NCBI RefSeq assembly: GCF_007971525.1
Contig: NZ_CP042437.1
Span: 1,364,001 to 1,428,000 of the forward strand
DNA from: Mucilaginibacter ginsenosidivorax
GTDB lineage: Bacteria > Bacteroidota > Bacteroidia > Sphingobacteriales > Sphingobacteriaceae
DNA length: 64,000 nucleotides
Direction: 5' to 3'
Shown: positions 51,711 through 61,026 of the stretch, in pieces
Numbering within the stretch: the first letter of the stretch is position 1
How the letters are laid out: each line of letters starts with the position of its first letter
Translations under genes and position numbers: made by a program
Notes under the pieces: generated by a model
The model's input: only the letters and a program-made list of their open reading frames with translations
The model's database searches: none
Told to the model about the DNA's origin: nothing

Positions 51711-51855
51711 AGCAGGGTTATTATTGAGCGTTAAATTAGGAAGAATTATTTGAAAACCAGGTCGCAATTTCATCCTTGTGTAGAGCGTACACGAGGTAAA
51801 ACCTGAAAAAATTATGACGTGCAACGGATATAGCTAAACGAATGTCCTAAACGCC

Positions 51856-51934
51856 CGTCATTGCGAGGTACGAAGCAATCCCGAACCATGTGTGGCTTAG
51901 CATGTCGGGGATTGCTTCGTACCTCGCAATGACG
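51856..51934. repeat. 79-bp palindrome with perfect 27-bp arms, copy 2
   Basis: The arms 51856-51882 and 51908-51934 are identical to those of 51199-51277; only the loop differs slightly. It lies upstream of the Dabb gene and downstream of the CDF transporter gene. Confidence 0.95.
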
Positions 51935-52011
51935 GTTATTCAACTAACAATCAAAAACTTAAAAAGACGCCGTCATAAACGTAACGTGACAACGACATAA
52001 AAACCATCTAC

Positions 52012-52947
52012 CTACGCACACTCCGGCTGCCCGCATTTCTCATCGGCAAACTCCGGCTCAAAAGTGCTGTGGTTTATCTCCATGTGCTGCAAACGGTGGC
52101 GGAGATCATGTTTAATACTATCAAAATCGGTCATATTCTCTGGTTTGATAACCAGGTGAGCGGTTAGCGCATTCTCGGTGGTGCTAAGCGCCCATACATG
52201 CATGTGGTGTACGTCTACCACGCCTTTGCCCTTCATCAGCTCGGCTTTTATTTTATCCAGGTCCATTTCTGCAGGTACGCCGTCCATTTCCAGGCGCAGG
52301 CTGTCTTTTAACAGGCTCCAGGTTCCGCGTAATATCACCGCGGCAATAATGATACTAACCACACTATCAATCCAGTATAATTTGGTAAAATAGATGATAA
52401 CACCCGATATAACAACGCCAAGTGATACAATGGCATCAACCGCCATATGCAGGTAGGCACCCTTAACATTCAGGTCGGTATCTTTGTCTTTTACAAACAA
52501 CCAGGCTGTAAAAGCATTGATACCAATACCAATAAAAGCAACCCAGGCCATGGTTCCGCCTGATACCGTTTCGGGGTTCAGGAAACGCATAATGGCTTCG
52601 TAAACAATGAAGCCAACCGCTACAAACAGGATCATGGCATTAAAAAAGGATACGATGATGGTTGATCGCTTATAGCCGTAAGTATACTTACTGTTGGCAC
52701 TTACTTTAGTAAGCTTAAAGGCCAGCAGGGCCAAAGCCAATGAAGCCACATCGCTCAGGTTATGCCCCGCATCGGTTAACAACGACAGCGAATGTGTCAT
52801 AAAACCGGCGATGGTTTCAATAATTACAAAAGCCGAATTTAAGATGATGCCTACAATAAAGGCAGTGTTCAAATGATCCAGCTTGGGCGCGTGATCATGG
52901 TGATGATGTCCGCCGTGCGAGTGAGAATGTGAATGATCGTGACCCAT
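52012..52947 (-). CDS. Cation diffusion facilitator (zinc/cobalt exporter)
   Basis: A protein of 311 residues with a His/Asp-rich N terminus (GHDHSHSHSHGGHHHHDHAP) and six membrane helices. SLLTDAGHNLSDVASL and the paired MAVDAIVSLGVV contribute to the metal site. The cytoplasmic C-terminal domain carries GVVDVHHMHVWALSTTENALTAHL. It is a CDF/CzcD-type exporter of zinc or cobalt. No regulator is adjacent. Confidence 0.94.
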   Translation of the reverse strand: MGHDHSHSHSHGGHHHHDHAPKLDHLNTAFIVGIILNSAFVIIETIAGFMTHSLSLLTDAGHNLSDVASLALALLAFKLTKVSANSKYTYGYKRSTIIVSFFNAMILFVAVGFIVYEAIMRFLNPETVSGGTMAWVAFIGIGINAFTAWLFVKDKDTDLNVKGAYLHMAVDAIVSLGVVISGVIIYFTKLYWIDSVVSIIIAAVILRGTWSLLKDSLRLEMDGVPAEMDLDKIKAELMKGKGVVDVHHMHVWALSTTENALTAHLVIKPENMTDFDSIKHDLRHRLQHMEINHSTFEPEFADEKCGQPECA

Positions 52948-52969
52948 AGCGCAAAGGTAGCGGATTAAT

Positions 52970-53138
52970 TTGAGGATGTGCTAATTTGAAGATTTGAAAA
53001 TGACCGGCTTAATCATAAATTCATTATCTGAATCAGAATTTGCAGAATTTAAGAATTTTCAAAATGCGCATGGCATGCCCAATTCTATTCTGTTAATTAT
53101 CTAATTCTGAAAATCTGATTCAGACAATTTTCAAATTC
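52970..53138. repeat. Inverted word arrays between the CDF and rlmH genes
   Basis: Words TTGAAGATTTGAAAATG (52985-53001) precede an inverted pair: CTGAATCAGAATTTGCAGAA and on (53028-53050) against AATTCTGAAAATCTGATTCA and on (53103-53123). Then TTTTCAAATTCC abuts the rlmH stop codon. Confidence 0.7.
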
Positions 53139-53612
53139 CTATTCGTGATGATATGGCTCGCCCTTCAAAATCGTGTACGCGCGGTATAGCTGCTCTACAA
53201 AAAACAGGCGGACCATCTGGTGCGAGAAGGTCATCCGCGATAATGAAATTTTATCGTTGGCACGCTGGTATACCGATTGGTCGAACCCATAGGGGCCGCC
53301 AATAACAAATATCAGGTTGGCCGATAAACTAATCTCTTTTTTGTTGATATAGGCCGCAAACTGGGTAGATGTGTATTCGTTGCCTTTTTCATCCATCAAA
53401 ATCACATGGTCAAGCGGACTTATTTTTTTCAGGATAAGCTCGGCCTCTTTTGCTTTTTGCTGGTCGGCAGTAAGTGCTTTGGTATTTTTCAATTCGTTAA
53501 GCTCTACCAGTTCCAGTTTGGTGTAATGCTTCAGGCGCTTTACATATTTATCAATGCCTTCTTTTAAATAGGCATCTTCGGTTTTGCCAACGGTTAAAAA
53601 CGTAATTTTCAT
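53139..53612 (-). CDS. rlmH: 23S rRNA (pseudouridine1915-N3)-methyltransferase
   Basis: A protein of 157 residues, a SPOUT methyltransferase: MKITFLTVGKTEDAYLKEGI, VILMDEKGNEYTSTQFA, the knot motif LIFVIGGPYGFDQSVYQRA, and the C terminus MVRLFFVEQLYRAYTILKGE, then PYHHE. It methylates pseudouridine 1915 in helix 69 of the large subunit. The divergent neighbour is the MutS-like gene with 66 bases between starts. Confidence 0.97.
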   Translation of the reverse strand: MKITFLTVGKTEDAYLKEGIDKYVKRLKHYTKLELVELNELKNTKALTADQQKAKEAELILKKISPLDHVILMDEKGNEYTSTQFAAYINKKEISLSANLIFVIGGPYGFDQSVYQRANDKISLSRMTFSHQMVRLFFVEQLYRAYTILKGEPYHHE

Positions 53613-53678
53613 ATCTCAAACAAATAAACGTTTATTTAAAATATATGTGTTTATTTAGCCACAACTTTTTTACCGGGT

Positions 53679-55487
53679 ATGCAACAGGATATTATTACCA
53701 ATTATGAACAACGCGCCAATGCCGCACAGCAGGAAGCCGCCAAATATAAAAAGCTTGCCAATACGTATTCATTATTAAGGCTCAGCATCTTCGCGCTTAT
53801 TGTTGTAGCCATCAGCGTTGGTGTGCAGCAGGATAATTTTACAATTGTAGCCATGGCTTTTGTGGTACTTGTTTTTGCGTTCGCGTGGCTGGTATCCCGC
53901 CAAAGCCGGTTCGAAAAACTTAAACAGTACTACGATGACCTGCAAAAAGTAAACCTGAACGAGATAGCCAGCATCCAAAGCCACGCCAATATGTACAACG
54001 ATGGCGCCCGCTTTGGTAACGAGAAACATTTTTACACCTCCGACCTGGATATTTTCGGCAACGCCTCCCTGTACCAGTTGGTTAACCGCACAGCAACATC
54101 TACAGGCAATAATAAACTTGCCCAATGGTTTGATAAACCGGCAACCAAAGCCACCATTTTGCAACGCCAGGAAGCTGTTAAAGAAATAGCCGGTAAAAAC
54201 AACTGGAAACTTTCGGTGCAAACCCTATTGGTATTTGCCATTCAGCAGGATGTTAATCAACTTAAAAACCTTTTCAAATATCTGCATCTGCCGCTTGATA
54301 TGCCCGGCGAAAAATGGCTTGCCACCTACACTAAAATTGCCCCGTATTTGTTTACCGGTATGCTGATACTGGCCTGGTTTATCCCTTATGCCAGGCTGGC
54401 CGCAATTATAATAGGTATTGCCAACATGGGCATCGTGTTTTCAAAGGCAGTGTACATCAGCAAAGCCGATATGATTGCTGGTAAAATTGGCGATACCCTG
54501 GCTAAATATGCTGATGTATTTAAACACGCGGAAGACGAGCCCTGGCAGGCCAGTTATAACGCATCGCTTGCCGCATTATTAAAAACCAACCAAACCTCCA
54601 ATAAAATAAAAGAGCTGGCCAACCTGATCAACAAGCTTAATTATCACCTCAATATGGTTGTTGGCTTTGTGCTTAACCTGTTTTTTTTGTGGGATATACG
54701 GCAGGTAATAGCCATTGAAAACTGGAAACGCCAGAATAACGAGAGCCTGGAAGCTGCTTTTGATGTTATTGCTGAATTTGAAGCGCTTATCAGCCTGGCA
54801 AGCCTCGCCATCAATTACCCCGACTGGGCATATCCACAAATTGACGACAAACCAGGCTATACGCTCATAGCCCAATCACTCGCCCACCCGCTTATTGACG
54901 CTGCAAAACGTATAAAAAATAATTATGAACTGGAGGACACTCATAAAATAGATATCATCACTGGCTCAAATATGGCGGGCAAGAGCACCTTTTTGCGCAC
55001 CATAGGCATCAATACCGTGCTGGCGCTTTGCGGCGCTCCTGTGTGCGCTAAAAGTATGCGGGTATCAGTTATTACCATGATTAGCTACATGCGCATTAAA
55101 GATTCTCTAAACGAAAGCACATCAACCTTCAAAGCCGAGCTTGACCGCCTGCAAATGTTGCTGGCCGCGGTAGAAAACGAGCCCAAAATATTTTTCCTGA
55201 TAGATGAAATGCTGCGCGGCACCAATTCTGTTGATAAATATCTGGGTTCAAAAGCGGTTATCGAACAACTGATCCGCAAAAATGCGGTGGGTATGGTGGC
55301 CACCCACGATTTGCAGATAGCCCGGCTTGAAGATAAATATCCCGATTATGTACGCAACTTCTACTTCGATATCCAGGTAAAAGACGGCGAAATGCTGTTT
55401 GACTACAAGATAAAACACGGCGAGTGCAAAACCTTTAATGCATCGCTGTTATTGAAGCAGATAGGTATTAATGTAGAGGCGGAGTAG
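53679..55487 (+). CDS. Membrane-anchored MutS-like ATPase
   Basis: A protein of 602 residues. N-terminal coiled coil (about 5-30), two membrane helices (about 33-50 and 55-72), a middle MutS lever-like domain, another hydrophobic pair (about 222-262), and the MutS ATPase with Walker A ITGSNMAGKSTFLRT (about 427-441) and Walker B IFFLIDEMLRGTNS. It lacks the mismatch-binding N-terminal domain of true MutS, so repair of mismatches is not implied. Such proteins are frequent in Bacteroidota, and their role is unclear. The gene is divergent from rlmH. Confidence 0.85.
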   Translation: MQQDIITNYEQRANAAQQEAAKYKKLANTYSLLRLSIFALIVVAISVGVQQDNFTIVAMAFVVLVFAFAWLVSRQSRFEKLKQYYDDLQKVNLNEIASIQSHANMYNDGARFGNEKHFYTSDLDIFGNASLYQLVNRTATSTGNNKLAQWFDKPATKATILQRQEAVKEIAGKNNWKLSVQTLLVFAIQQDVNQLKNLFKYLHLPLDMPGEKWLATYTKIAPYLFTGMLILAWFIPYARLAAIIIGIANMGIVFSKAVYISKADMIAGKIGDTLAKYADVFKHAEDEPWQASYNASLAALLKTNQTSNKIKELANLINKLNYHLNMVVGFVLNLFFLWDIRQVIAIENWKRQNNESLEAAFDVIAEFEALISLASLAINYPDWAYPQIDDKPGYTLIAQSLAHPLIDAAKRIKNNYELEDTHKIDIITGSNMAGKSTFLRTIGINTVLALCGAPVCAKSMRVSVITMISYMRIKDSLNESTSTFKAELDRLQMLLAAVENEPKIFFLIDEMLRGTNSVDKYLGSKAVIEQLIRKNAVGMVATHDLQIARLEDKYPDYVRNFYFDIQVKDGEMLFDYKIKHGECKTFNASLLLKQIGINVEAE

Positions 55488-55519
55488 AATCAAGAGTTAA
55501 GAGTCAAGAATCAAGACAT
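55488..55519. repeat. Word array AATCAAGAGTTAAGAGTCAAG at the MutS-like gene 3' end
   Basis: AGAATCAAGAGTTAAGAGTC and AAGAATCAAG directly follow the stop codon. The same words appear near 28448 and 48147, and in reverse at 1317, 7324 and 57079. Confidence 0.65.
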
Positions 55520-55610
55520 AGTCACTAATAAATCGGCCCTTAATTAGCGGTTATACCTGACTTTATGCTCTGGGTTTCTATTTTTGCTGTAAGCTCGACG
55601 TATTTAATTA

Positions 55611-56624
55611 TCACTGCCCAAATACATTTTTAAGTTTAATGGGCGGGAAAAGATTCCATGAAATCCCTAAACCAAACTGGTGCCCCGAATCGACAAATCG
55701 ATAATTGTAATTATCGTGCCCGGCAATAAACGTAACAAAAAAACCAAGGTCGGGCGTGGCCCGTATAGGGTACGCCGTGGCAATTGTTTCTAAACGCCAG
55801 GGCTCAACACTTTGATGTGCATTAAATATCCGTTCGAGGTTCCCGGTAAACGACCATCTCCCCCATTTCACTTTTTCAACGTATTGAAATCCGGCTAATA
55901 ACCTTACTTTACCGTATATCTTAATATCCTCGTCAGAATAACCACCGGCATCAAAAACACCAAAGAAACGGTCATGGTAAAAGGTACCGCCAAACTTGTA
56001 TGAGTAAGTTCTGATTGCTATGTTGTCAGTGTTAGGGCCGGCGGCAAGAATGTTCCTGCGATAATTAACAATAAACTCGGTAAGGTCGGTTGAAAAATTT
56101 GCGCTTTTCCGGTTCAGTATCGACGATAGGTTTGTTTGTGGTGTTATGGTTTTGTACACAGCCTCGCTTTCAGGCGAGCCATCGGCATATTTATCGGTAA
56201 AGGCACCACCGTCCTGCCCGTTGGAGTAATGACCGCTTTCGAGCGAAAACGTTAATAAATCGGCGTCATGAATTCTACATACTTGTTGTGTTCCGGCCAG
56301 TATCCGGTATGAGGGTGTTCGTACCGGCAATGAATTTTCTGTATACATTCTTAACTGTGGCCGGTATGATAAATACCAGGCCTGAAAATGATTATCTGCT
56401 CTGTCGCCAAGTTTGTATATGTTATTAAACACGCTATACCTTACTATAGGGTTGGCTTCAAACAAAATTGTTTCGTACTTTTTGGCCGATGCCATGGTAC
56501 TGAACCACCCGATATTGGGATCATCGCCCACAGGATAATAGGCTTGATGGATATTTTTTTGCGCATTACATACGCCGGCGATGCTAAAAAGCAAACCAAG
56601 AGTGCCAATGAGTTGCTTTTTCAT
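55611..56624 (-). CDS. Outer-membrane protein with an OMPLA-like HxSNG motif
   Basis: A protein of 337 residues with a signal peptide (MKKQLIGTLGLLFSIAGVCN, then AQ). It is beta-rich with aromatic strands and a final GLGISWNLFPPIKL, an outer-membrane barrel. Residues 130-138 read SGHYSNGQD. H-x-S-N-G is the active-site signature of outer-membrane phospholipase A, in which His and Ser are catalytic; a candidate catalytic Asn is Asn176 in SANFS. A Pro-Val-Arg-Thr stretch (100-103) sits before it as in PldA. Overall length and spacing differ from PldA, so this is only a suggestion. It overlaps the upstream small ORF by four bases. Confidence 0.55.
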   Translation of the reverse strand: MKKQLIGTLGLLFSIAGVCNAQKNIHQAYYPVGDDPNIGWFSTMASAKKYETILFEANPIVRYSVFNNIYKLGDRADNHFQAWYLSYRPQLRMYTENSLPVRTPSYRILAGTQQVCRIHDADLLTFSLESGHYSNGQDGGAFTDKYADGSPESEAVYKTITPQTNLSSILNRKSANFSTDLTEFIVNYRRNILAAGPNTDNIAIRTYSYKFGGTFYHDRFFGVFDAGGYSDEDIKIYGKVRLLAGFQYVEKVKWGRWSFTGNLERIFNAHQSVEPWRLETIATAYPIRATPDLGFFVTFIAGHDNYNYRFVDSGHQFGLGISWNLFPPIKLKNVFGQ

Positions 56625-56902
56625 ACCGAAAGAATTGTTCTGATCGTATTAATTTTTCCGTCAATTCCATTTCCGGCAAATCCATCACCGCTTGAATCAT
56701 CAATATAATATAGCGAAAAAACAATATTAGCAGCTATAAGCTCATTCCTGATAAGAACAGCCTGGTTTTGAAACTCGATGGCAATAAAAAAAGTGGTTTC
56801 AATATTTTCAAATTGAAAGGGATGCAAAATGGCCCTAACTCTTGTTAAAGTAAGTCCCATATCATCTGCACCATAAACAGTAAGTATATTTCCGTAAGGC
56901 AT
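56621..56902 (-). CDS. Small protein coupled to the OMPLA-like gene
   Basis: A protein of 93 residues (MPYGNILTVYGADDMGLTLT, then RVRAIL). No signal peptide or membrane segment. A four-base ATGA overlap with the next gene points to co-expression. I do not recognise the family. It may be a cytosolic partner of the downstream exported protein or an unrelated passenger. The sequence has few lysines and many isoleucines, and no clear domain. Confidence 0.6.
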   Translation of the reverse strand: MPYGNILTVYGADDMGLTLTRVRAILHPFQFENIETTFFIAIEFQNQAVLIRNELIAANIVFSLYYIDDSSGDGFAGNGIDGKINTIRTILSV

Positions 56903-57035
56903 ATTTGATAAGATTTGGCTTAAGATATCTATTTATCTTGCTATAAATTTAAGCACGACAAATACTTTAAACAATACCTGAAAACAGGGATAATAGCAAT
57001 TGGCAAAGGCAGATTAAACTGATTGGGTTACAACA

Positions 57036-57067
57036 AAAAGGGCCAGGAGATCAACTCTCCCGGCCCT
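57036..57067 (-). terminator. Terminator of the 57114-59660 receptor gene
   Basis: On the minus strand AGGGCCGGGAGA and TCTCCTGGCCCT form a 12-base stem with a five-base loop and one G-T pair, followed by TTTTTG. Confidence 0.8.
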
Positions 57068-57078
57068 GCTATTTTCAA

Positions 57079-57110
57079 AAAGTCTTGATTCTTGACTCTT
57101 GATTCTAAAA
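57079..57110. repeat. Word array GTCTTGATTCTTGACTCTTG at the receptor gene 3' end
   Basis: AGTCTTGATTCTTGACTCTT and GATTCTAAAAG words end 3 bases from the stop codon of the receptor gene, as at 1317 and 7324. Confidence 0.65.
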
Positions 57111-57113
57111 GTC

Positions 57114-59660
57114 TTATCTTCCTCCAGATGGTGTACCACCGCCGTTGCCACCCTGATCACCTTGTTTAAGGTCATCATTGTTTACACCTTTTTTCTGTTG
57201 TTGCGGGTTGCTGAAGCTTAGCTTACCAAAGCTGTAGCTAAATGTGATACCGAACGAACGGAAAGGGAATGCGGTTGAACTCTTTAAAGAAAACGAGTCG
57301 CTGCTTATATTTTGATCGAAGTGTTTGTCGCGGGCAAATGGCTGTACGGTGTTAAAGCCGATAGCCAGTTTTTTATCCATAAACTGTTTCTTTAAACCAA
57401 AAGCATAAATACCAAATGCCGGGCTGGTACCCTGAATGGTACGGCGGGCCGAGTTGGTAAAGCCAAACAGTTCGGCCAAAAAGTTGTGCGGAAACTGATA
57501 TGATGCACTACCGAAAGCAGAGTATTGGAAATACAAGCCGGTTGCCGACGCTTTATCTTTATAAGCATCAAAAATGGTTGGGTTATAAGTATAACCGTTG
57601 ATGCTGGCGCGGATGGTTAAAGGTTTTATCGGGTTTATTGATCCGAAGAAACTTGCACCGAACGAATTGTTTTTACCAATATTCTGGTAAGCAGTACGGG
57701 TAGCGTGTACTACCTGGTGCTGAATAGTTTCGGTTAGTGTATCAGCAATACCTTCAATCATGTTGTTGGTATTTTTATAGTAAACCGAGAAGTTGATTAC
57801 CGACGACTTAACAAATTTGTTAATATTCAGCTCAACTGTTTGTGATACTTCCGGCGCCAGATTCACGTTACCAACTGATTGGCTTTGTATCGAGCTGCGG
57901 TTAATAAACGGATTTAAAAACTGCAGGCTTGGCCTTTGTATACGTTTGCTGTATGACAATTTAAGCGTTTGGCTGCCCAGTTGTTTCTGGATAGTTAAGC
58001 TTGGTACATAAGTTGTATAGCTGGTAGTAAAAGGGCTTAAATTCTGGTACAGGTCGCCAACTTTTTCCGGATCCTGGTAAGGGTTCTGCGGATCGCCTTT
58101 TATCCTGGTATTTTCAACACGGCCACCTACCAATAACGAATAGCTTTTTGGTAAAGTGAAAGTTAATACCGCATAACCGGCGTATACATTCTGGTTATAA
58201 TCGTACAGGTTCGAGTTCAATGAATCGCGCACTGCATTGTTGCCGCTGTTATCGGTATCAAATATATCGTAGTTACTGTTTATGCGGCGTTGTATGGTTT
58301 TACCGCCGGCCTCAACTTTTACTACTTTATTTACAGGCAATGTATAATCGGCCTGGAAAGTATATTCGTTGTTTTTACCATTATTATCACCAATCTGGCT
58401 TGGGTTAACCGCCGTAAATAAGTTGTTGTAGTTGGTAGTAATAATACTATGGCTCCACTGGCCCGAAAGCGTAAACTCTTCGCCTTCTTTTTTAAACTTG
58501 TGGGTGTAATCCAAATTCCAGTCAAAACCGCCAAAGTGGTTATGCGATTGGGTGGAACTTGTGTATTGGGTTAAAATGCTGCCCGCTTGTATATTATTAA
58601 CGCCGCTACCATCGGTACTAAAACCACCATCATTAAGCCTGAAGGTACTGTTAAAGCTATTAAACGCGTTAACTTCGTAACCCATAGTTACCGAGCCTAT
58701 AGCGCCGTGCCTTTTGATACGGCTGGTTGAATTATTAAAGTTATGACGGGTAATGCTACCATCGGCACCTTTAAACTGCTGATCAAACGTAGTTGTTGAT
58801 ACCTGCGGCCATGTTAAGTTACCACCTGCGTTGATACCCAGGCTAAACCTGTTTTTGTTGTAGTTAAGGTTAACGTTACCATTGTTCTGACGCGTACCCA
58901 CACCACCACTTACCGAGCCGCTGATGCCCGATACATTTTTTTGCTTGGTAATAATGTTGATGATACCACCGGAACCTTCTGCATCATACTTTGCAGACGG
59001 AGATGTTACCACCTCGATGCTTTTGATCTGATCGGCAGGGATGGTTTTCAGCACATCCGATAAGCTGGCCGATGTTGCGCCCGATGGCTTACCGTTAATC
59101 AAAACTTTAACATTCTGATCGCCGCGGATAGAAACGTTGCCGTTAATATCAACGTTTACCAAAGGCACTTTTTGCAATACATCGGTAGCATTACCGCCTG
59201 CAGATGTCAGGTCTTTTTCGGCATTATAAACAATCTTGTCAATCTTGTTTTCCACTATAGGCGCCTGGCCAACAACATTAACAGTTGCCAGCGTTTTAGA
59301 ACCCGGCGACAGGAAAATGTTGTTCATTTTAGCATCGGGCTTTGCAGCGGTAGTTACAACCGGGTCGATTGTTTTTGTTGGATAGCCAAGAAAAGAAATC
59401 ACCAGTTTGTAGCTTCCGGGCTTTACATTGTCTATCTTAAAACCACCTTTTGAATCTGTTAAGACACCATTGATAGGCGATTTACCGCCACTGCGATACA
59501 GCCCGACAGACGTATAATCCATAGGCTGTTTGGTAACTGAATCGATAACAGTACCAGAAATGCGGCCAACAATTGTGGGGCCACCACCACCAACCCCAAA
59601 CTGCGCTTTGGCCGAGATGGCAAAACAAATTAGAGCTATAAAAAAGTAAAAACGTTTCAT
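57114..59660 (-). CDS. Outer-membrane receptor with carboxypeptidase-like domain and OMP beta-barrel
   Basis: About 848 residues from ATG 59660 (MKRFYFFIALICFAISAKAQ signal peptide); an upstream in-frame start was rejected because the signal peptide starts here. A carboxypeptidase-regulatory-like domain (about 20-120, GRISGTVIDSVTKQPMDYTS) precedes a plug with VDINGNVSIRGDQNVKVLIN, IEVVTSPSAKYDAEGSGGII, and an OMP_b-brl_3-type barrel. The C terminus is glycine-rich (GGNGGGTPSGGR), so there is no terminal aromatic strand. These TonB-plug-containing proteins are common in Bacteroidota; the ligand is unknown. It has its own terminator. Confidence 0.9.
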   Translation of the reverse strand: MKRFYFFIALICFAISAKAQFGVGGGGPTIVGRISGTVIDSVTKQPMDYTSVGLYRSGGKSPINGVLTDSKGGFKIDNVKPGSYKLVISFLGYPTKTIDPVVTTAAKPDAKMNNIFLSPGSKTLATVNVVGQAPIVENKIDKIVYNAEKDLTSAGGNATDVLQKVPLVNVDINGNVSIRGDQNVKVLINGKPSGATSASLSDVLKTIPADQIKSIEVVTSPSAKYDAEGSGGIINIITKQKNVSGISGSVSGGVGTRQNNGNVNLNYNKNRFSLGINAGGNLTWPQVSTTTFDQQFKGADGSITRHNFNNSTSRIKRHGAIGSVTMGYEVNAFNSFNSTFRLNDGGFSTDGSGVNNIQAGSILTQYTSSTQSHNHFGGFDWNLDYTHKFKKEGEEFTLSGQWSHSIITTNYNNLFTAVNPSQIGDNNGKNNEYTFQADYTLPVNKVVKVEAGGKTIQRRINSNYDIFDTDNSGNNAVRDSLNSNLYDYNQNVYAGYAVLTFTLPKSYSLLVGGRVENTRIKGDPQNPYQDPEKVGDLYQNLSPFTTSYTTYVPSLTIQKQLGSQTLKLSYSKRIQRPSLQFLNPFINRSSIQSQSVGNVNLAPEVSQTVELNINKFVKSSVINFSVYYKNTNNMIEGIADTLTETIQHQVVHATRTAYQNIGKNNSFGASFFGSINPIKPLTIRASINGYTYNPTIFDAYKDKASATGLYFQYSAFGSASYQFPHNFLAELFGFTNSARRTIQGTSPAFGIYAFGLKKQFMDKKLAIGFNTVQPFARDKHFDQNISSDSFSLKSSTAFPFRSFGITFSYSFGKLSFSNPQQQKKGVNNDDLKQGDQGGNGGGTPSGGR

Positions 59661-59762
59661 TTGTGCGTATTTTCGTAATTGGAGGCGAAAATACTTCAAA
59701 TGTTACACGCTAATCCTTTATTTTTTTGATAAAATGCAAATTGTCATGTACATGTTACACTA

Positions 59763-60728
59763 TCATGAGATAACCTTTAATGATAGGTTGTAATTCACCC
59801 GTTTGGATAATTTTAAACAAGGCTTTTCAACCAGTAAATAAAACAACCAGGCAAATAAAACACTCATGCCAATGCCTGTCAAAAATTCTACACCTTTAAA
59901 AAACAACGTTTTAGGCAATAGCATACCAAGGTAAACCACCAGGTTGCTCCCTATAATATCATGGGTGAGATATAGCGAAAATGAAATTTTAGAAAGAAAG
60001 CTGATAACCGAATTAGTTTTTAAAGGCAACAACAATAAACCCAAAGCAAATAATGCAGCGCAGGTTTGCGATACACCAACCAGGTACACGCTGCATGCAG
60101 TAATCAGACCGCCAAAAACAAGCACATTACTCAAAGCTTTTCCTTTAACCCGGTATAAATAATAAAAAATACCCAGCGCGAATACCGGGAAGCTGTTGAT
60201 TAAAGTAGTACCGGGTACGTGTAAAAATATGGGTAAAATACTTAACAGCAATAACAGCCATTGCCCCCACCTGCCGGTAAACAACGGAAAGCACAGCGCC
60301 ACGAAGAGGTAAAACTGAAACTCGATGCCCAGGGTCCAGTAAACCGGGCTTAGGTAGGGCTGGCCTAAAAAGCTATTCAGGTAAGCCAGGTGACAAACCG
60401 CGTTAACCCAATCCGGGCGGTAATGTGCCACCCAAAAAAAATTCATGATGATGGCCAGCACTATCGAGATGATGTATGGCGGCTCGATACGGATAACCCG
60501 CTTGAGAATAAAGCGGCCTCCCAGTTTCCAGCTATAATTTTCGGGAATAGCCCAGCAAATGATAAAGCCGGATAACAGGAAAAACATATAAACACCCAGC
60601 CAGCCATAATTTAAAACAGGCAGGGTTTTACCGCCCAAGTGGTACAGCGTTACCGCCAGCGCGGCTATCGCCCGGATATAATCAACCTGCTGTATATGTG
60701 GTTTTTGTTTGATGCTGATAGCGGCCAT
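59763..60728 (-). CDS. Acyltransferase 3 family membrane protein (short)
   Basis: A protein of 321 residues with about ten hydrophobic segments and the family start HIQQVDYIRAIAALAVTLYH, in which Arg and His are the conserved pair. Further marks are GWLGVYMFFLLSGFIICWAI and PVYWTLGIEFQFYLFVALCF. It is shorter than the 383-residue member at 5812-6963 and only moderately alike. The acceptor is unknown; the neighbours give no clue. The 34-base overlap region with other frames has no second gene. Confidence 0.9.
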   Translation of the reverse strand: MAAISIKQKPHIQQVDYIRAIAALAVTLYHLGGKTLPVLNYGWLGVYMFFLLSGFIICWAIPENYSWKLGGRFILKRVIRIEPPYIISIVLAIIMNFFWVAHYRPDWVNAVCHLAYLNSFLGQPYLSPVYWTLGIEFQFYLFVALCFPLFTGRWGQWLLLLLSILPIFLHVPGTTLINSFPVFALGIFYYLYRVKGKALSNVLVFGGLITACSVYLVGVSQTCAALFALGLLLLPLKTNSVISFLSKISFSLYLTHDIIGSNLVVYLGMLLPKTLFFKGVEFLTGIGMSVLFAWLFYLLVEKPCLKLSKRVNYNLSLKVIS

Positions 60729-60812
60729 GTTTAACAGCGGGATTATTTGTGCTGTTGGCGCTAAGATATTGTTTTTAATTATGGAGAGGCCTGATGATTT
60801 TTAATGCGGCTA

Positions 60813-61022
60813 CTATTCTATACCCATCCCTACCCTGTACTCCTGCTGAACAAGCAACAGGCAGTTAGCACATAAACAGCCCTCATACAGTTCACTCACA
60901 TACTGAACCTCGTTCAAAGTAAGCTGCACGGTACTGCACTGGCACTTGGTGAATGAATTGGCTTTACATTCAAAAGGCGCTTCACAGCGTTCGCAACGGA
61001 TGATTTCGTGTTTGGGGTGCAT
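60813..61022 (-). CDS. Cysteine-rich CWC family protein
   Basis: A protein of 69 residues from ATG 61022 (MHPKHEIIRCERCEAPFECK). The upstream in-frame extension would translate the AGTCCG word array (giving a TLRTFPTSG-like peptide), so the internal ATG is chosen. Cysteines lie in CERC, FECK, KCQC and CLCANC, matching the CWC family, likely a zinc-binding fold. Function unknown. It follows nrdA on the same strand after a terminator and an inverted repeat. Confidence 0.75.
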   Translation of the reverse strand: MHPKHEIIRCERCEAPFECKANSFTKCQCSTVQLTLNEVQYVSELYEGCLCANCLLLVQQEYRVGMGIE

Positions 61023-61026
61023 GCTT

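Noticed and set aside
51711..51824. Longer start for the Dabb protein
   Set aside because: The extension lacks any conserved feature and would bury the twin-arginine signal 38 residues in; ATG 51710 gives a normal Tat signal.
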